From DATKCN01 sp035513175 (GTDB lineage Bacteria > Chloroflexota > Chloroflexia > Thermomicrobiales > CFX8), in the NCBI GenBank assembly GCA_035513175.1, contig DATKCN010000069.1, positions 1 to 19,773 on the forward strand: DNA of 19,773 nt, read 5' to 3'. A program made the translations under genes and the position numbers. The notes beneath the pieces were generated by a model. That model saw only the letters and a list, made by a program, of their open reading frames with translations, was not told the DNA's origin and did not search any database. Within the stretch, counting starts at the first letter, position 1; each line of letters opens with the position of its first letter. Shown in pieces: positions 1-6,977 of this stretch.

Positions 1-95
1 GAGTTGAGTCGTGAGGTGCTGTCGCCCCGGTGGCTGGCTCCGCCGTTACGCCCATCCGTCTACCTGGCGCCGGGGGGGGGGCGCGCCGACGAGAG
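1..95. other. Window edge, no firm gene; G10 tract
   Basis: This is the 95 bases downstream of the minus-strand hypothetical gene. It holds a run of ten G at 72-81, flanked by GGCGC (66-70) and GCGCC (83-87), which could form a small hairpin. On the minus strand an ATG at 55-53 follows a weak AGG and stays open to the window edge, so it could be the first 18 codons of another gene. That is too little to call. Confidence 0.3.
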
Positions 96-776
96 TCAGG
101 CGGCCACGGTGGAACGTAGCAAGCGGGCAATCGTTTCGCGCAGCATGGTTAGCCAGATGAATGACTCAAGATCGGGGCGCATCCCCAGCACGTTGAGGCG
201 TTCATCCATCTGGTTCAGTGCTTCGCGCGTCCCGCTGCTAGGACCCTCGAGCAGAATGCGTGACTTGATCGCTGTCTCGATATCCCGCAACTCGTCATCA
301 ATCTCGAGGTCGCCGGTTGGCAGCAGGCATTCCGCGATCTCGACGTAGCGCCCGTTGCGAACGCCGATCGCGGGGAGCACCTCGCCCACTGCGAGACGCC
401 GGTTCAGGAGCTCAGCGGACACGGTCGGTGCGTCGACGTCGTCGAGCCGGTGCAGCACGATCGCCGATCCCCGAAAGCGCCCTTCCTGCACGACGAGCGT
501 CTCACCAGGCACGCGCCACGTCAGGTTGTCGTGGCTTTCAATCACGAACACCGGGCTGCCGGCGGGCGAGGTGACCGTCGCCAGGCCGGTGGACGCGGTG
601 TCCCGCCCGTATCGGCTGCCGCGCAGCGCTGCGACGGCCGCTGCCTCGATTACCCAATGGCAATGCGTCGATCGATCCACGACCAGCCACATGCTGCCAC
701 CCAGCGGCTGCAGCGCGTCGACGACGGCGTCCAGATTGTCACGTGTGGCGAGAAGAGCGTCGATCGTCATTGTCAT
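96..776 (-). CDS. Hypothetical protein, 226 aa
   Basis: I do not recognise this protein. The frame is open much further upstream, but I choose the ATG at 776-774 because GGGAGGA sits seven bases before it. The upstream extension is Arg/Cys/Pro-rich and looks non-coding. The predicted protein is soluble, with no signal peptide or membrane segment. Residues 1-50 look helical. About 65-150 looks beta-rich (FVIE, ETLVV, SAIVLHRL, YVEIAE). The rest is acidic then helical, ending around MLRETIARLLRS. It has only two cysteines (39 and 150) and no catalytic motif I can name. It is transcribed away from the LCP gene across a 783-base gap. Whether the two share regulation is open, although GTGACG-type repeats lie upstream of both. 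Confidence 0.72.
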   Translation of the reverse strand: MTMTIDALLATRDNLDAVVDALQPLGGSMWLVVDRSTHCHWVIEAAAVAALRGSRYGRDTASTGLATVTSPAGSPVFVIESHDNLTWRVPGETLVVQEGRFRGSAIVLHRLDDVDAPTVSAELLNRRLAVGEVLPAIGVRNGRYVEIAECLLPTGDLEIDDELRDIETAIKSRILLEGPSSGTREALNQMDERLNVLGMRPDLESFIWLTMLRETIARLLRSTVAA

Positions 777-860
777 GCAAGATCCTCCCAGCGCGTCGGC
801 GTTACCGCCTGGCCTCGCGCATGCCTGTCCCATATTGGACGGATCGTCTCTCTCTTCAAT

Positions 861-923
861 TGTGACGGATGGAGCGGCACATTGCTGACCGAGCCAGGCG
901 AAAAGCGTCACAAGATCGTCACA
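861..923. promoter_or_regulatory. Triple TGTGACG/CGTCACA repeat upstream of hypothetical gene
   Basis: The heptamer TGTGACG occurs at 861-867. Its complement CGTCACA occurs at 906-912 and 917-923, the last two 11 bases (about one helical turn) apart. The cluster lies 85-147 bases upstream of the minus-strand start at 776, a plausible place for an operator. No known regulator box is matched, so function is inferred from repetition and position only. Confidence 0.35.
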
Positions 924-1479
924 TTGTTGGCGCCGGCGCGGTGTTCCGGTGATCGTGCGCAACACACGGTGATCGCAATACGGTGGCAATCGCCGGCTGG
1001 TTAGGACGCAATCGAACGGGCTTTCGCGACGCGCGCACTCGACGATCCGGACGCGCTGCGTCGGTGGGAACGCGACGACACCCTGCCGCACGCCGATCTG
1101 CGACCGGGCGCGAACGACCGTGGGTAACGCCGCACAGGGATTAACTGACACGAGCAGTTCGACACGATCGACGTTGCCGTTGTTTTGCGAACGCAGCTTC
1201 AGGAACTCGGGAGCCCGTGTCGCGCTTGCGGGTGGAGGGCGGGAAATTGGACTTCCGCTCGAGCGGGTTGAGCACGCGTGCCGTTGGAGGCGGCTCGCCG
1301 GCCAGTCCACATAGCGCGCCGGCGGATGAGCCTGACACTGGCAAGATCCAATGGCTGTTCATGAACCGCTCGATCATCGCGGAGTCGGTCCGCGACGCGC
1401 CGAACAAGGCGTTGACGAGTGATACGCAGTAGCACAACCCCCGTGTAACGCGGACAGGCGACGGCGCCATGCCGGTAAA

Positions 1480-1545
1480 CGGCGACGTTCCTGAACGTGA
1501 CGCGGTGACGTTCTTAGCGTTAAGTGCTTTGATTGTCAGGTGACG
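1480..1545. promoter_or_regulatory. Operator-like repeat block upstream of LCP gene
   Basis: Two 13-base direct repeats, CGGCGACGTTCCT (1480-1492) and CGGTGACGTTCTT (1503-1515), match at 11 positions with a 23-base period. Between them lies GAACGT (1493-1498), the complement of ACGTTC. This gives the near-palindrome ACGTTCCTGAACGT (1485-1498) and a wider dyad GAACGT-N9-ACGTTC (1493-1513). GTGACG occurs at 1497, 1505 and 1540. The block ends 15-45 bases before the LCP start at 1560. The regulator is unknown. Confidence 0.45.
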
Positions 1546-1559
1546 TGCCGTAGTGCCGA

Positions 1560-3008
1560 ATGGGAGCTATGAAGCGACGGCGTCGGCGACAGCCCCGGAA
1601 GCCCGTAACAACGCGCTCGCGAAAGCCCGAGCGCGTGGTTGTGTATCCGCTTTCGAGCGCGCGGCGCTCGTACGGCCACGCCCTCGCGTCCCGCGACGAG
1701 CGCGCTTTCGTTCCGGGGCAGGGGGCGACCGGCAGAGAGACTCTGACCGCAAGGGTCCCGGCTCACACCCTGGCGCCTGCCCGATTGCCGGTGTCCCAGC
1801 CCGCGCGACATCCATCCACGGCGCGCGGCGTCAGGGCCATCGCATGGTCGATTCTGGCCCTGTTCCCGGTTGCCGTGACCGTCTGGGCGGCGACGATCAT
1901 CCTGCCGATCGCGATCGAGGCGCGCCAGGCGTCGGGCGCCATCTTCGTCACTCCAGCGCCTCGCGAGCACTTCACGACGCCGGTAGCCGTCGTTCCAACC
2001 GCGCCGAGCGCGATGCACACGCCGGAACCGCCTGGCGTGACGCCGGCGCCCGACGCTACCCCAACCGAGTCGCTTTCCATATCCTCGCCTCAACCCGGCG
2101 TCCCTTCAGCGACGAGCGCGCCCGCGACTCCAACGTCCGTTCCGCCGTGGGATGGGAAGGAACCAATCAGCATTCTGTTGCTTGGCGTCGATCGACGGGC
2201 GATTCAGGAGGGCGATGTTGGACGCAGCGACACTATGATCGTCGTCCGCATCGACCCGGTCGCGAAGCGCATCGACATGGTCTCGATTCCGCGCGACCTG
2301 CTGGTCGAAATTCCCGGCTACTACGCGACGAAAATCAACGCGGCCTACCCGCTCGGCGAGGTGGCGGGGGACCTGCCGGGCGGCGGGCCAACCCTGGCAG
2401 CGCAGACAATCGAATTCAACTTCGGCATCTGGATCGACTACTTCGCGGAAGTGGACATCGCCGGAATGGAGCGCATCATCGACATCATCGGCGGGATCAT
2501 GATCGACGTGCCGCGCATCGTGAAGGACGACCAGTACCCGACAGACGACTTCGGCCTGACGCGCGTGTACTTTACGCCCGGAATTCAGCGAATGGACGGC
2601 GTCGCCGCTGTGCGCTACAGCCGAACCCGGCACGATGACGGCGACTTCGCGCGTCAGCACCGCCAGCATGAAGTGCTGCGGGCCATCCGGGCCCAGGTCG
2701 AGGTGACCGGCATCATCACCCGCCTGTCGCGCATCATCGACGAAATCGGCGACTCGCTACGGACGGACGTGTTCAGCAGCATGTCGCTGCGGCAAGTGAC
2801 GTCGCTGGCGCAGTTGGGACAGGACATCGGCGAAGAGAATGTTTATTCCCACTCGCTGCTGCCGTACGTCAGTGAGGCCTGGATCGATGAGGGCTACTAT
2901 CTGATCGGTGATTGGGTCGGGCTCCGTGCGCTGTTCGCCGACTTCACATCCGACCCGTACACCACCAGGGAAGAAACCGCCACGGCAACGCCTCCCATCG
3001 AGCCGTAG
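1560..3008 (+). CDS. LCP (LytR-CpsA-Psr) family cell-wall glycopolymer ligase
   Basis: LCP enzymes move undecaprenyl-phosphate-linked glycopolymers onto peptidoglycan at the outer face of the membrane. The 482-aa protein has a basic N-terminal cytoplasmic part (MKRRRRRQPRK at 4-14), one membrane segment at about 92-118, a Pro/Thr/Ala linker (about 131-197), and the LCP domain from about 203 to 380. Visible family motifs are LLLGVDRR (207-213), GRSDTMIVV (221-229), VSIPRDL (241-247), KINAAY (258-263) and RYSRTRHDDGDFARQHRQ (352-369). These supply the Arg and Asp residues that bind the polyprenyl pyrophosphate and metal. The ATG at 1560 is used; a second in-frame ATG at 1569 has GGGAG too close to serve. 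The cytoplasmic leader of about 90 residues is long for the family. The gene converges with the HMA-like gene, 15 bases away. Confidence 0.93.
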   Translation: MGAMKRRRRRQPRKPVTTRSRKPERVVVYPLSSARRSYGHALASRDERAFVPGQGATGRETLTARVPAHTLAPARLPVSQPARHPSTARGVRAIAWSILALFPVAVTVWAATIILPIAIEARQASGAIFVTPAPREHFTTPVAVVPTAPSAMHTPEPPGVTPAPDATPTESLSISSPQPGVPSATSAPATPTSVPPWDGKEPISILLLGVDRRAIQEGDVGRSDTMIVVRIDPVAKRIDMVSIPRDLLVEIPGYYATKINAAYPLGEVAGDLPGGGPTLAAQTIEFNFGIWIDYFAEVDIAGMERIIDIIGGIMIDVPRIVKDDQYPTDDFGLTRVYFTPGIQRMDGVAAVRYSRTRHDDGDFARQHRQHEVLRAIRAQVEVTGIITRLSRIIDEIGDSLRTDVFSSMSLRQVTSLAQLGQDIGEENVYSHSLLPYVSEAWIDEGYYLIGDWVGLRALFADFTSDPYTTREETATATPPIEP

Positions 3009-3023
3009 TCAAGGCGGGGGCTT

Positions 3024-3734
3024 TTAATCCGTCCGATCCCGTCGTTCCTGCTGCTTCTGCAGCCAATCTCGTGTGAAGGAGCGCGCTTGACCCGCTGCCT
3101 CGGTCGCGCGGGCGGCGACGCGAGCCGTCGTGGACGCGGCCAGCGCGCGGGCGTAGGCAACCGCTTCGTGGGCGGTTGCGAGGTCGCGATCGAGCTGTTC
3201 CCGGCTCAGCCCGGCCTTGCGAAAGTGCAGCTCGACATCCTCAGGCGACGATGTGCGGCTCCAGGCGCTCAAGGCGCGCATCATCGGAATAATCGCGTGA
3301 ATCTGCGCCAGTAGCGGGAAACCTGGAATAACTCGCATTGGGCCTGCAGAGCGCCTCAGCGCCGTTTGTCGCGCGAACTCCGGAGCCGGGCTCATGCGAT
3401 CATCCAGCGCGATAGATGCCGCCAGTGACGCATACTTCGGGAGACGCCTCAGCATCTCGTTGCTGCGCTGCTTCAGGTCATCTTCCAGCGCCAGCGCTGA
3501 CCGCAGCGCGCCAGCGATCTCCTGCCTGCTGATAGCGTCAGGATCGTAGATGACCGCGATGCCGTCCTCGTCCGGCGACGCCGACGAAACGCCGGCAAGG
3601 ACGCCGACCGTCGCTGCGATTGTTCTGGCATCTTCCTCTCGATCGCGGGTGGAATCCAGCTCGTCCGGCCATCCCCACGTCAGGAGGATCACGTTGCCTT
3701 CGCGTTCTTCTGCCCAGACTCGAACGTCTGTCAC
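3024..3734 (-). CDS. Hypothetical protein with HMA-like N-terminal domain lacking CxxC
   Basis: The 236-aa protein has no clear family name. The GTG at 3734-3732 is chosen because a strong GGAGAGGAGGAG lies just before it; the frame is open upstream but antisense to rpiA. Residues about 37-82 (DARTIAATVGVLAGVSSASPD, then GIAVIYDPDAISRQEIAGAL) follow the beta-alpha-beta pattern of heavy-metal-associated (HMA_2-type) domains. There, a helix leads to GV.SAS and a strand reading as VxYDP. The CxxC that binds copper in true HMA domains is absent. The middle (about 105-160) is mildly hydrophobic and Pro-containing (GFPLLAQIHAIIPMM). The C-terminus is Ala/Arg-rich helix, probably coiled coil. HMA_2-type proteins often sit near P-type ATPases, but none is seen here. 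It is divergent from rpiA across 96 bases. Confidence 0.8.
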   Translation of the reverse strand: MTDVRVWAEEREGNVILLTWGWPDELDSTRDREEDARTIAATVGVLAGVSSASPDEDGIAVIYDPDAISRQEIAGALRSALALEDDLKQRSNEMLRRLPKYASLAASIALDDRMSPAPEFARQTALRRSAGPMRVIPGFPLLAQIHAIIPMMRALSAWSRTSSPEDVELHFRKAGLSREQLDRDLATAHEAVAYARALAASTTARVAARATEAAGQARSFTRDWLQKQQERRDRTD

Positions 3735-3755
3735 GACTCCTCCTCTCCGTTCACC

Positions 3756-3783
3756 TTGATTCGCTCTCTCCAAGCGTACTAAT
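3756..3783 (+). promoter_or_regulatory. Weak candidate sigma70-type promoter for rpiA
   Basis: TTGATT (3756-3761) is followed after 16 bases by ACTAAT (3778-3783), in the divergent gap between the HMA-like gene and rpiA. Each hexamer matches four bases of consensus. Transcription would start about 40 bases before the rpiA GTG. This is a pattern match only. Confidence 0.3.
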
Positions 3784-3830
3784 CTTTGCACGTGGACCGC
3801 TTGCAAACGCTGACGGCTGGAGTATGGAAC

Positions 3831-4529
3831 GTGACCGACGTATCGCGGGACGAGCACAAGCGCCGCGCAGCCCACCACGCGGCGCGGCTGGTTGAGAACG
3901 GCATGTTCATCGGGCTTGGCGCTGGCACGACCGCGGAGCAGTTCGTGCGGGCCGTTGGCGAGCGCGTTGCGGCGGGCCTTGTGATCTCCTGCGTGGCCAG
4001 TTCGGAGCGCACGGCGAGCGTCGCGCGGGAGGTTGGACTGCCGCTCGTGGAAATGACAGGACCGATAGATTTGGCCGTCGATGGGGCGGACGCCATTGAG
4101 CGCGGGTCGCTGTCCGCCATCAAGGGCCTGGGTGGGGCGCATACCCGTGAGAAGTTGATAGCCTGCGCCGCACGGCAGTTTGTCCTCGTCGGAGACGACG
4201 GGAAGCTCGTCCCACGCCTCGCCGATGTCTTGCCGGCGATTCCCGTTCCTGTCGAAGTACTGACATTCGGTTGGCGGATGACGCGCTCTCGGCTCTCAGT
4301 GCTGGGTGAGCCTGTGCTGCGCGTCCGCGACGCGGCGCCGTTCAAGACTGACAACGGACATTACATCCTTGACCTCTACCAGCCCGATCTCTCCGACCCG
4401 CCGCGCCTGGGCGCATTGATCGCGAACATCCCCGGTGTCGTCGAGCACGGACTGTTTCTTGGGATGGCGTCGCTGGCGGTCGTGTCTGGTGGCGCGGGGA
4501 TTGAGGAGCTATGGGCGACGACGCCGTGA
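3831..4529 (+). CDS. rpiA: Ribose-5-phosphate isomerase A
   Basis: RpiA interconverts ribose 5-phosphate and ribulose 5-phosphate in the non-oxidative pentose phosphate pathway, in the cytoplasm. The GTG at 3831 is chosen because CTGGAG lies eight bases upstream and it gives 232 aa, normal for RpiA; an in-frame TTG at 3786 would add 15 unlikely residues. The phosphate-binding loop is GLGAGTTAEQF (28-38), the usual GxGTGSTA region. The active-site block is DGADAIE (84-90) followed by KGLGGAHTREK (98-108). Asp84, Asp87, Lys98 and Glu107 line up with the catalytic Asp81, Asp84, Lys94 and Glu103 of E. coli RpiA. The usual DGADE reads DGADA, and GGGG reads GLGG, so it is a somewhat divergent member. 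The C-terminal IPGVVEHGLFLGMA (201 onward) is typical. Confidence 0.95.
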   Translation: MTDVSRDEHKRRAAHHAARLVENGMFIGLGAGTTAEQFVRAVGERVAAGLVISCVASSERTASVAREVGLPLVEMTGPIDLAVDGADAIERGSLSAIKGLGGAHTREKLIACAARQFVLVGDDGKLVPRLADVLPAIPVPVEVLTFGWRMTRSRLSVLGEPVLRVRDAAPFKTDNGHYILDLYQPDLSDPPRLGALIANIPGVVEHGLFLGMASLAVVSGGAGIEELWATTP

Positions 4530-4580
4530 TATTGCCGTTGCGCCCCTCGCCTGTCTCACGGTTTCAGGACCAACGTATCG

Positions 4581-4609
4581 ATGACACCCGCCGCTGGAGT
4601 GCGTACGAT
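4581..4609 (+). promoter_or_regulatory. Candidate sigma70-type promoter for the 106-aa gene
   Basis: ATGACA (4581-4586) is separated by exactly 17 bases from TACGAT (4604-4609), matching consensus at five and four positions. Transcription would begin near 4616, leaving a leader of about 34 bases before the ATG at 4650. Its position argues that the in-frame ATG at 4581 is not the start codon, because that ATG would lie inside the -35 box. Confidence 0.5.
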
Positions 4610-4649
4610 TCATCATGCGCAGCGCGCACGCCCGACAGGAGCTTCATCC

Positions 4650-4970
4650 ATGACGCAGCAACACAGTGATCGCCACCTCTGGCTTATCGACACCGGCCGC
4701 AGCGAATCGCTCACGCAGGTGCGCTACGAGGACCTGATGCGCGCCCTTGGCAGCTATGTCGACGAGCACGGACTGACCGAAGTGCTGATTTCCCAGATTC
4801 CAGACGGCATCCTGCTGAAAGGCACGATGATCGACAAGAGCCGCGCGAACCCTGTCGAGAAGATAACTGCCACTCTGTTCACCAACGACGATGTCGTCCT
4901 CCTGCTGAAGAAGAGCGCCAAACGCCGTGGCACGGGTCGCCTCCGCCCACCCCGCTGGCCGAACGTCTAG
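4650..4970 (+). CDS. Small conserved-looking hypothetical protein, 106 aa
   Basis: I do not recognise the family. The ATG at 4650 has AGGAG eight bases upstream and lies just downstream of a good promoter match. An ATG at 4581 would add 23 residues and overlap that promoter. The protein is soluble and mixed alpha/beta: a strand HLWLIDTG (10-17), a helix around YEDLMRALGSYVDEHG, a strand and turn EVLISQIPDGILLKG, and a basic tail KKSAKRRGTGRLRPPR. No cysteines or catalytic signature are seen. The pattern around IPDGILLKGT suggests a small ligand-binding or regulatory fold, but this is a guess. It stands alone after rpiA (120-base gap) and converges on the FAH gene pair. Confidence 0.75.
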   Translation: MTQQHSDRHLWLIDTGRSESLTQVRYEDLMRALGSYVDEHGLTEVLISQIPDGILLKGTMIDKSRANPVEKITATLFTNDDVVLLLKKSAKRRGTGRLRPPRWPNV

Positions 4971-4975
4971 ATCCG

Positions 4976-4998
4976 AGCGCGCCAGGCGCACGCGCGCT
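4976..4998. terminator. Hairpin between convergent genes
   Basis: AGCGCGC (4976-4982) and GCGCGCT (4992-4998) are perfect complements around a nine-base loop. It lies between the stop of the 106-aa gene and the stop of the second FAH gene, where a shared terminator is expected. There is no T-run on either side, so intrinsic termination would be weak. Confidence 0.35.
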
Positions 4999-5000
4999 GC

Positions 5001-5894
5001 TCAGCGTCCCGCCGTTCCCCTGACACGATCTCCCATTTCGCGGTCGATCTCCCGAGACCACTGGCGACGCAGGTCGTCCCGCACGTCGACCTCGATCGTC
5101 CCGATGCCCTCGATGGTCATCGACACGTTGTCGCCGTCTTGCAGCGGACCGAGTCCCTGGTGGTTCGTGCCGCACAGCAGCACGTCGCCTGGCACGAGCG
5201 TCATGTGGCCGCTGATAAACGCCAGAATCTCGATGACGCCATACTCCATGTCGCTCGTGGAATAGTCCTGGCGCAGGTCGCCGTTCACTGACAGGGTCAC
5301 GCGCAGGTTCTGGGGATCCGCCACTCCGTCGGTGGTGACGATCGCGGGACCGAGTGGCGTGAATGTGTCGAATGATTTTCCGATCCTGCTGGGGCTCATG
5401 CGTCCGATCCCGCGCCCCGAGACGTCGATGGCGCAGGTGTAGCCGGCCACGGACTCCAGCGCGCGCTCGTCAGCAGGCAGATCTCTGGAGCGCGCGCCGA
5501 TGACCAGCGCCAACTCCGCCTCGTGGTGGAAAATCGTCGCTGGATGCCGTGGCAGAACCACAGTGCCGCCGGGGCCGATGACCGAATCCGGGCTTTCCAG
5601 AAACATGTCCTGAGCCAGCCGGTCGCGCTGAACCCCCTCGAAGTAGTTGCCAAACGCCGCGATCAACTTTGGTGGACGAGGGACCGGCGCCTGCAGCGCG
5701 ACTCCGTGCTCGAGTGCGCCGGTCGCGGCCGACTCCTCGATTCGCTCGCGTCGCTTCGCGAGCGCGCCGATGACGCGCGGCATGCGGTCCGCTGCGCCTC
5801 GATAGCGGATATCGGAGAACGCCTCGGACACGTCGATGAACCCGCCGTTCTTCAGCACACCGACCCGGTTGTCCGCGCTCAGTGCCAGCCTCAT
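5001..5894 (-). CDS. Fumarylacetoacetate hydrolase (FAH) family protein, second of pair
   Basis: FAH-fold enzymes use a Mg2+ or Ca2+ to cleave C-C bonds of, or hydrate or decarboxylate, oxo acids from aromatic breakdown. The 297-aa protein starts at the ATG at 5894-5892, whose ATGA overlaps the stop of the upstream paralogue, so translation is probably coupled. Metal ligands are visible in FHHEAELALVIG (Glu125, Glu127) and in CAIDVSGR (Asp157). The conserved lysine is Lys173 in GKSFDTFTPLGP. The usual GTPxGVG loop near the end reads GTNHQGLG. After the domain comes a charged tail, RRQWSREIDREMGDRVR, also present in the neighbour. The domain order and tail show it arose by duplication of the adjacent gene. 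The exact substrate cannot be assigned. Confidence 0.93.
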   Translation of the reverse strand: MRLALSADNRVGVLKNGGFIDVSEAFSDIRYRGAADRMPRVIGALAKRRERIEESAATGALEHGVALQAPVPRPPKLIAAFGNYFEGVQRDRLAQDMFLESPDSVIGPGGTVVLPRHPATIFHHEAELALVIGARSRDLPADERALESVAGYTCAIDVSGRGIGRMSPSRIGKSFDTFTPLGPAIVTTDGVADPQNLRVTLSVNGDLRQDYSTSDMEYGVIEILAFISGHMTLVPGDVLLCGTNHQGLGPLQDGDNVSMTIEGIGTIEVDVRDDLRRQWSREIDREMGDRVRGTAGR

Positions 5895-6817
5895 CGCGTA
5901 GCTCCGTCCTGGGCTGGCTGCTGCGCCATCGCCCGTACCCGCTGCGCCATTTCCTGATCGACGCCGCGCTCCCACCTGCGCCGTTGCGGATCATCCACAT
6001 GAATCGTGAAAGCGCCGATGCCGGAGATCGCCGTCGTGACCGAGTCGCCGTGCTGCATGGCGCCCAGTCCCTGATGATTTGTTCCGCAGCAGATGACGTC
6101 GCCCGGATGCAGGGTCGTGACCGAGCTGATGTAGGAAATGAGCTCCCGGATCGGGCGTTCCATGTCACTCGTTGAGTAATCTTGCCGCAATTCCCCGTCG
6201 ACCTTGACAGTCACTCGCAGGTCGTAGGGATCGGGTACTTCGTCAGGCGTTACGATCCACGGCCCAAATGCCGCGAACGTGTCGAACGACTTGCCCAGAA
6301 AGCTGGCTATGCCCTGCCTGCCCGTGCCCCGCGCGGACACGTCGTTGAAGATGGTGTAGCCGAAGATGGCGTCCATCGCTTCGTCGTCACGAACATCCTT
6401 CGATTCTGTGCCGATGACAATGGCCAGCTCCGCCTCGTGGTGGAAGATGCTCGCCTCGTGCGGCGGGAGTGTCACCGTGTCTCCATCGCCGATAACTCCT
6501 TCCGGCGACTTGAAGAAGATGTCCAGGATCTGCATCGGCCGGTCAGTCCCCTCCCGGTAGTTCCCGATCAGGCACACGATCTTCGTCGGTCGAGCGAGTG
6601 GCGAGTGCAGCCGCACGTTTGCGAGCGGCATACTGCCTCCGGTCGCTGCCAGCTCGTCGAGCTTGTCCCGCAGCTCGTCGATGTGCGTGATGAGATCAGG
6701 CAGCGCGTCTTCCGGTCCCAAAGGATCGTACTGCTTCAGGATGCCGGTGATGTCGACCACCGTGTCGTCGCTGGCAACGATCCCCGTCTTCCCATCGTCG
6801 TAGCTCGCGATGCGCAT
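5891..6817 (-). CDS. Fumarylacetoacetate hydrolase (FAH) family protein, first of pair
   Basis: This 308-aa FAH-fold enzyme probably acts on an oxo acid or acylpyruvate-like product of ring or amino-acid breakdown. The ATG at 6817-6815 follows GGGAAGGAA at good distance. An N-terminal domain of about 75 residues (RIASYDDGKTGIV) is followed by the catalytic domain. There FHHEAELAIVIG carries Glu128 and Glu130, FNDVSARG carries Asp159, and GKSFDTFAAFGPWIVT carries Lys176. The C-terminal loop reads CCGTNHQGLG where most relatives have GTPxGVG. The tail RRRWERGVDQEMAQRVR matches its neighbour. The next gene overlaps by four bases. It is divergent from the LLM oxidoreductase, so the two sides may be co-regulated from 6818-6977. 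Confidence 0.94.
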   Translation of the reverse strand: MRIASYDDGKTGIVASDDTVVDITGILKQYDPLGPEDALPDLITHIDELRDKLDELAATGGSMPLANVRLHSPLARPTKIVCLIGNYREGTDRPMQILDIFFKSPEGVIGDGDTVTLPPHEASIFHHEAELAIVIGTESKDVRDDEAMDAIFGYTIFNDVSARGTGRQGIASFLGKSFDTFAAFGPWIVTPDEVPDPYDLRVTVKVDGELRQDYSTSDMERPIRELISYISSVTTLHPGDVICCGTNHQGLGAMQHGDSVTTAISGIGAFTIHVDDPQRRRWERGVDQEMAQRVRAMAQQPAQDGATR

Positions 6818-6933
6818 GTCGCGCGTTCCTTCCCTGGCAGTGGCGACGAGTGAATTTCGCTGACCTGATTCGACGGTCCTTCATCCCATGTTTCCGCCGA
6901 TTTGTCAACGTCGCGACCAGGGGCGATGTCGCG

Positions 6934-6939
6934 TAGAAT
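6934..6939 (+). promoter_or_regulatory. Possible -10 element (TAGAAT) for LLM gene
   Basis: In the 160-base divergent gap, TAGAAT (6934-6939) matches five of six -10 bases on the plus strand, about 38 bases before the chosen start; no good -35 is at the right distance. On the minus strand a perfect TTGACA reads 6908-6903 toward the FAH pair, but its -10 partner is poor. Both are tentative. Confidence 0.25.
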
Positions 6940-6977
6940 CGTCGCGTGGATTTTGAGGGAGCGCGAGGGGAGTGAAT

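Larger units (their letters stand above)
777..1559. other. 783-base gene-free region between divergent genes
   Basis: I see no convincing gene here. Short open frames exist on both strands, but none has a ribosome binding site with a recognisable product. A 40-codon open stretch at about 1005-1130 (+) reads like protein (RALDDPDALRRWERDD) but lacks a start and is preceded by a stop, so it may be a gene remnant. The region does hold repeat clusters: GTGACG or its complement at 862-867, 907-912 (complement start 906), 917-922, 1497-1502, 1505-1510 and 1540-1545, plus ACGTTC/GAACGT elements at 1485-1513. The length is unusual for this otherwise compact window. Confidence 0.5.

Noticed and set aside
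777..1310. N-terminal extension of the minus-strand hypothetical protein by 178 codons
   Set aside because: The extension is Arg/Pro/Cys-rich without protein-like pattern, and the ATG at 776 has a clear GGGAGGA site.
1141..1470. 109-codon minus-strand frame in the long gap
   Set aside because: No ribosome binding site and no recognisable domain; composition alternates between Arg/Ser/Pro-rich stretches.
2106..2669. 187-codon open frame antisense to the LCP gene
   Set aside because: It mirrors the third-position GC of the LCP gene, has Asp/Val-rich low-complexity content and overlaps the conserved LCP domain.
3009..3023. Terminator between the LCP and HMA-like genes (GGGGGCTTTT)
   Set aside because: No convincing stem can be drawn in the 15 bases available.
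3786..3830. TTG start adding 15 residues to RpiA
   Set aside because: The GTG at 3831 has CTGGAG at eight bases and fits the family length; the TTG would sit at the proposed -10 region.
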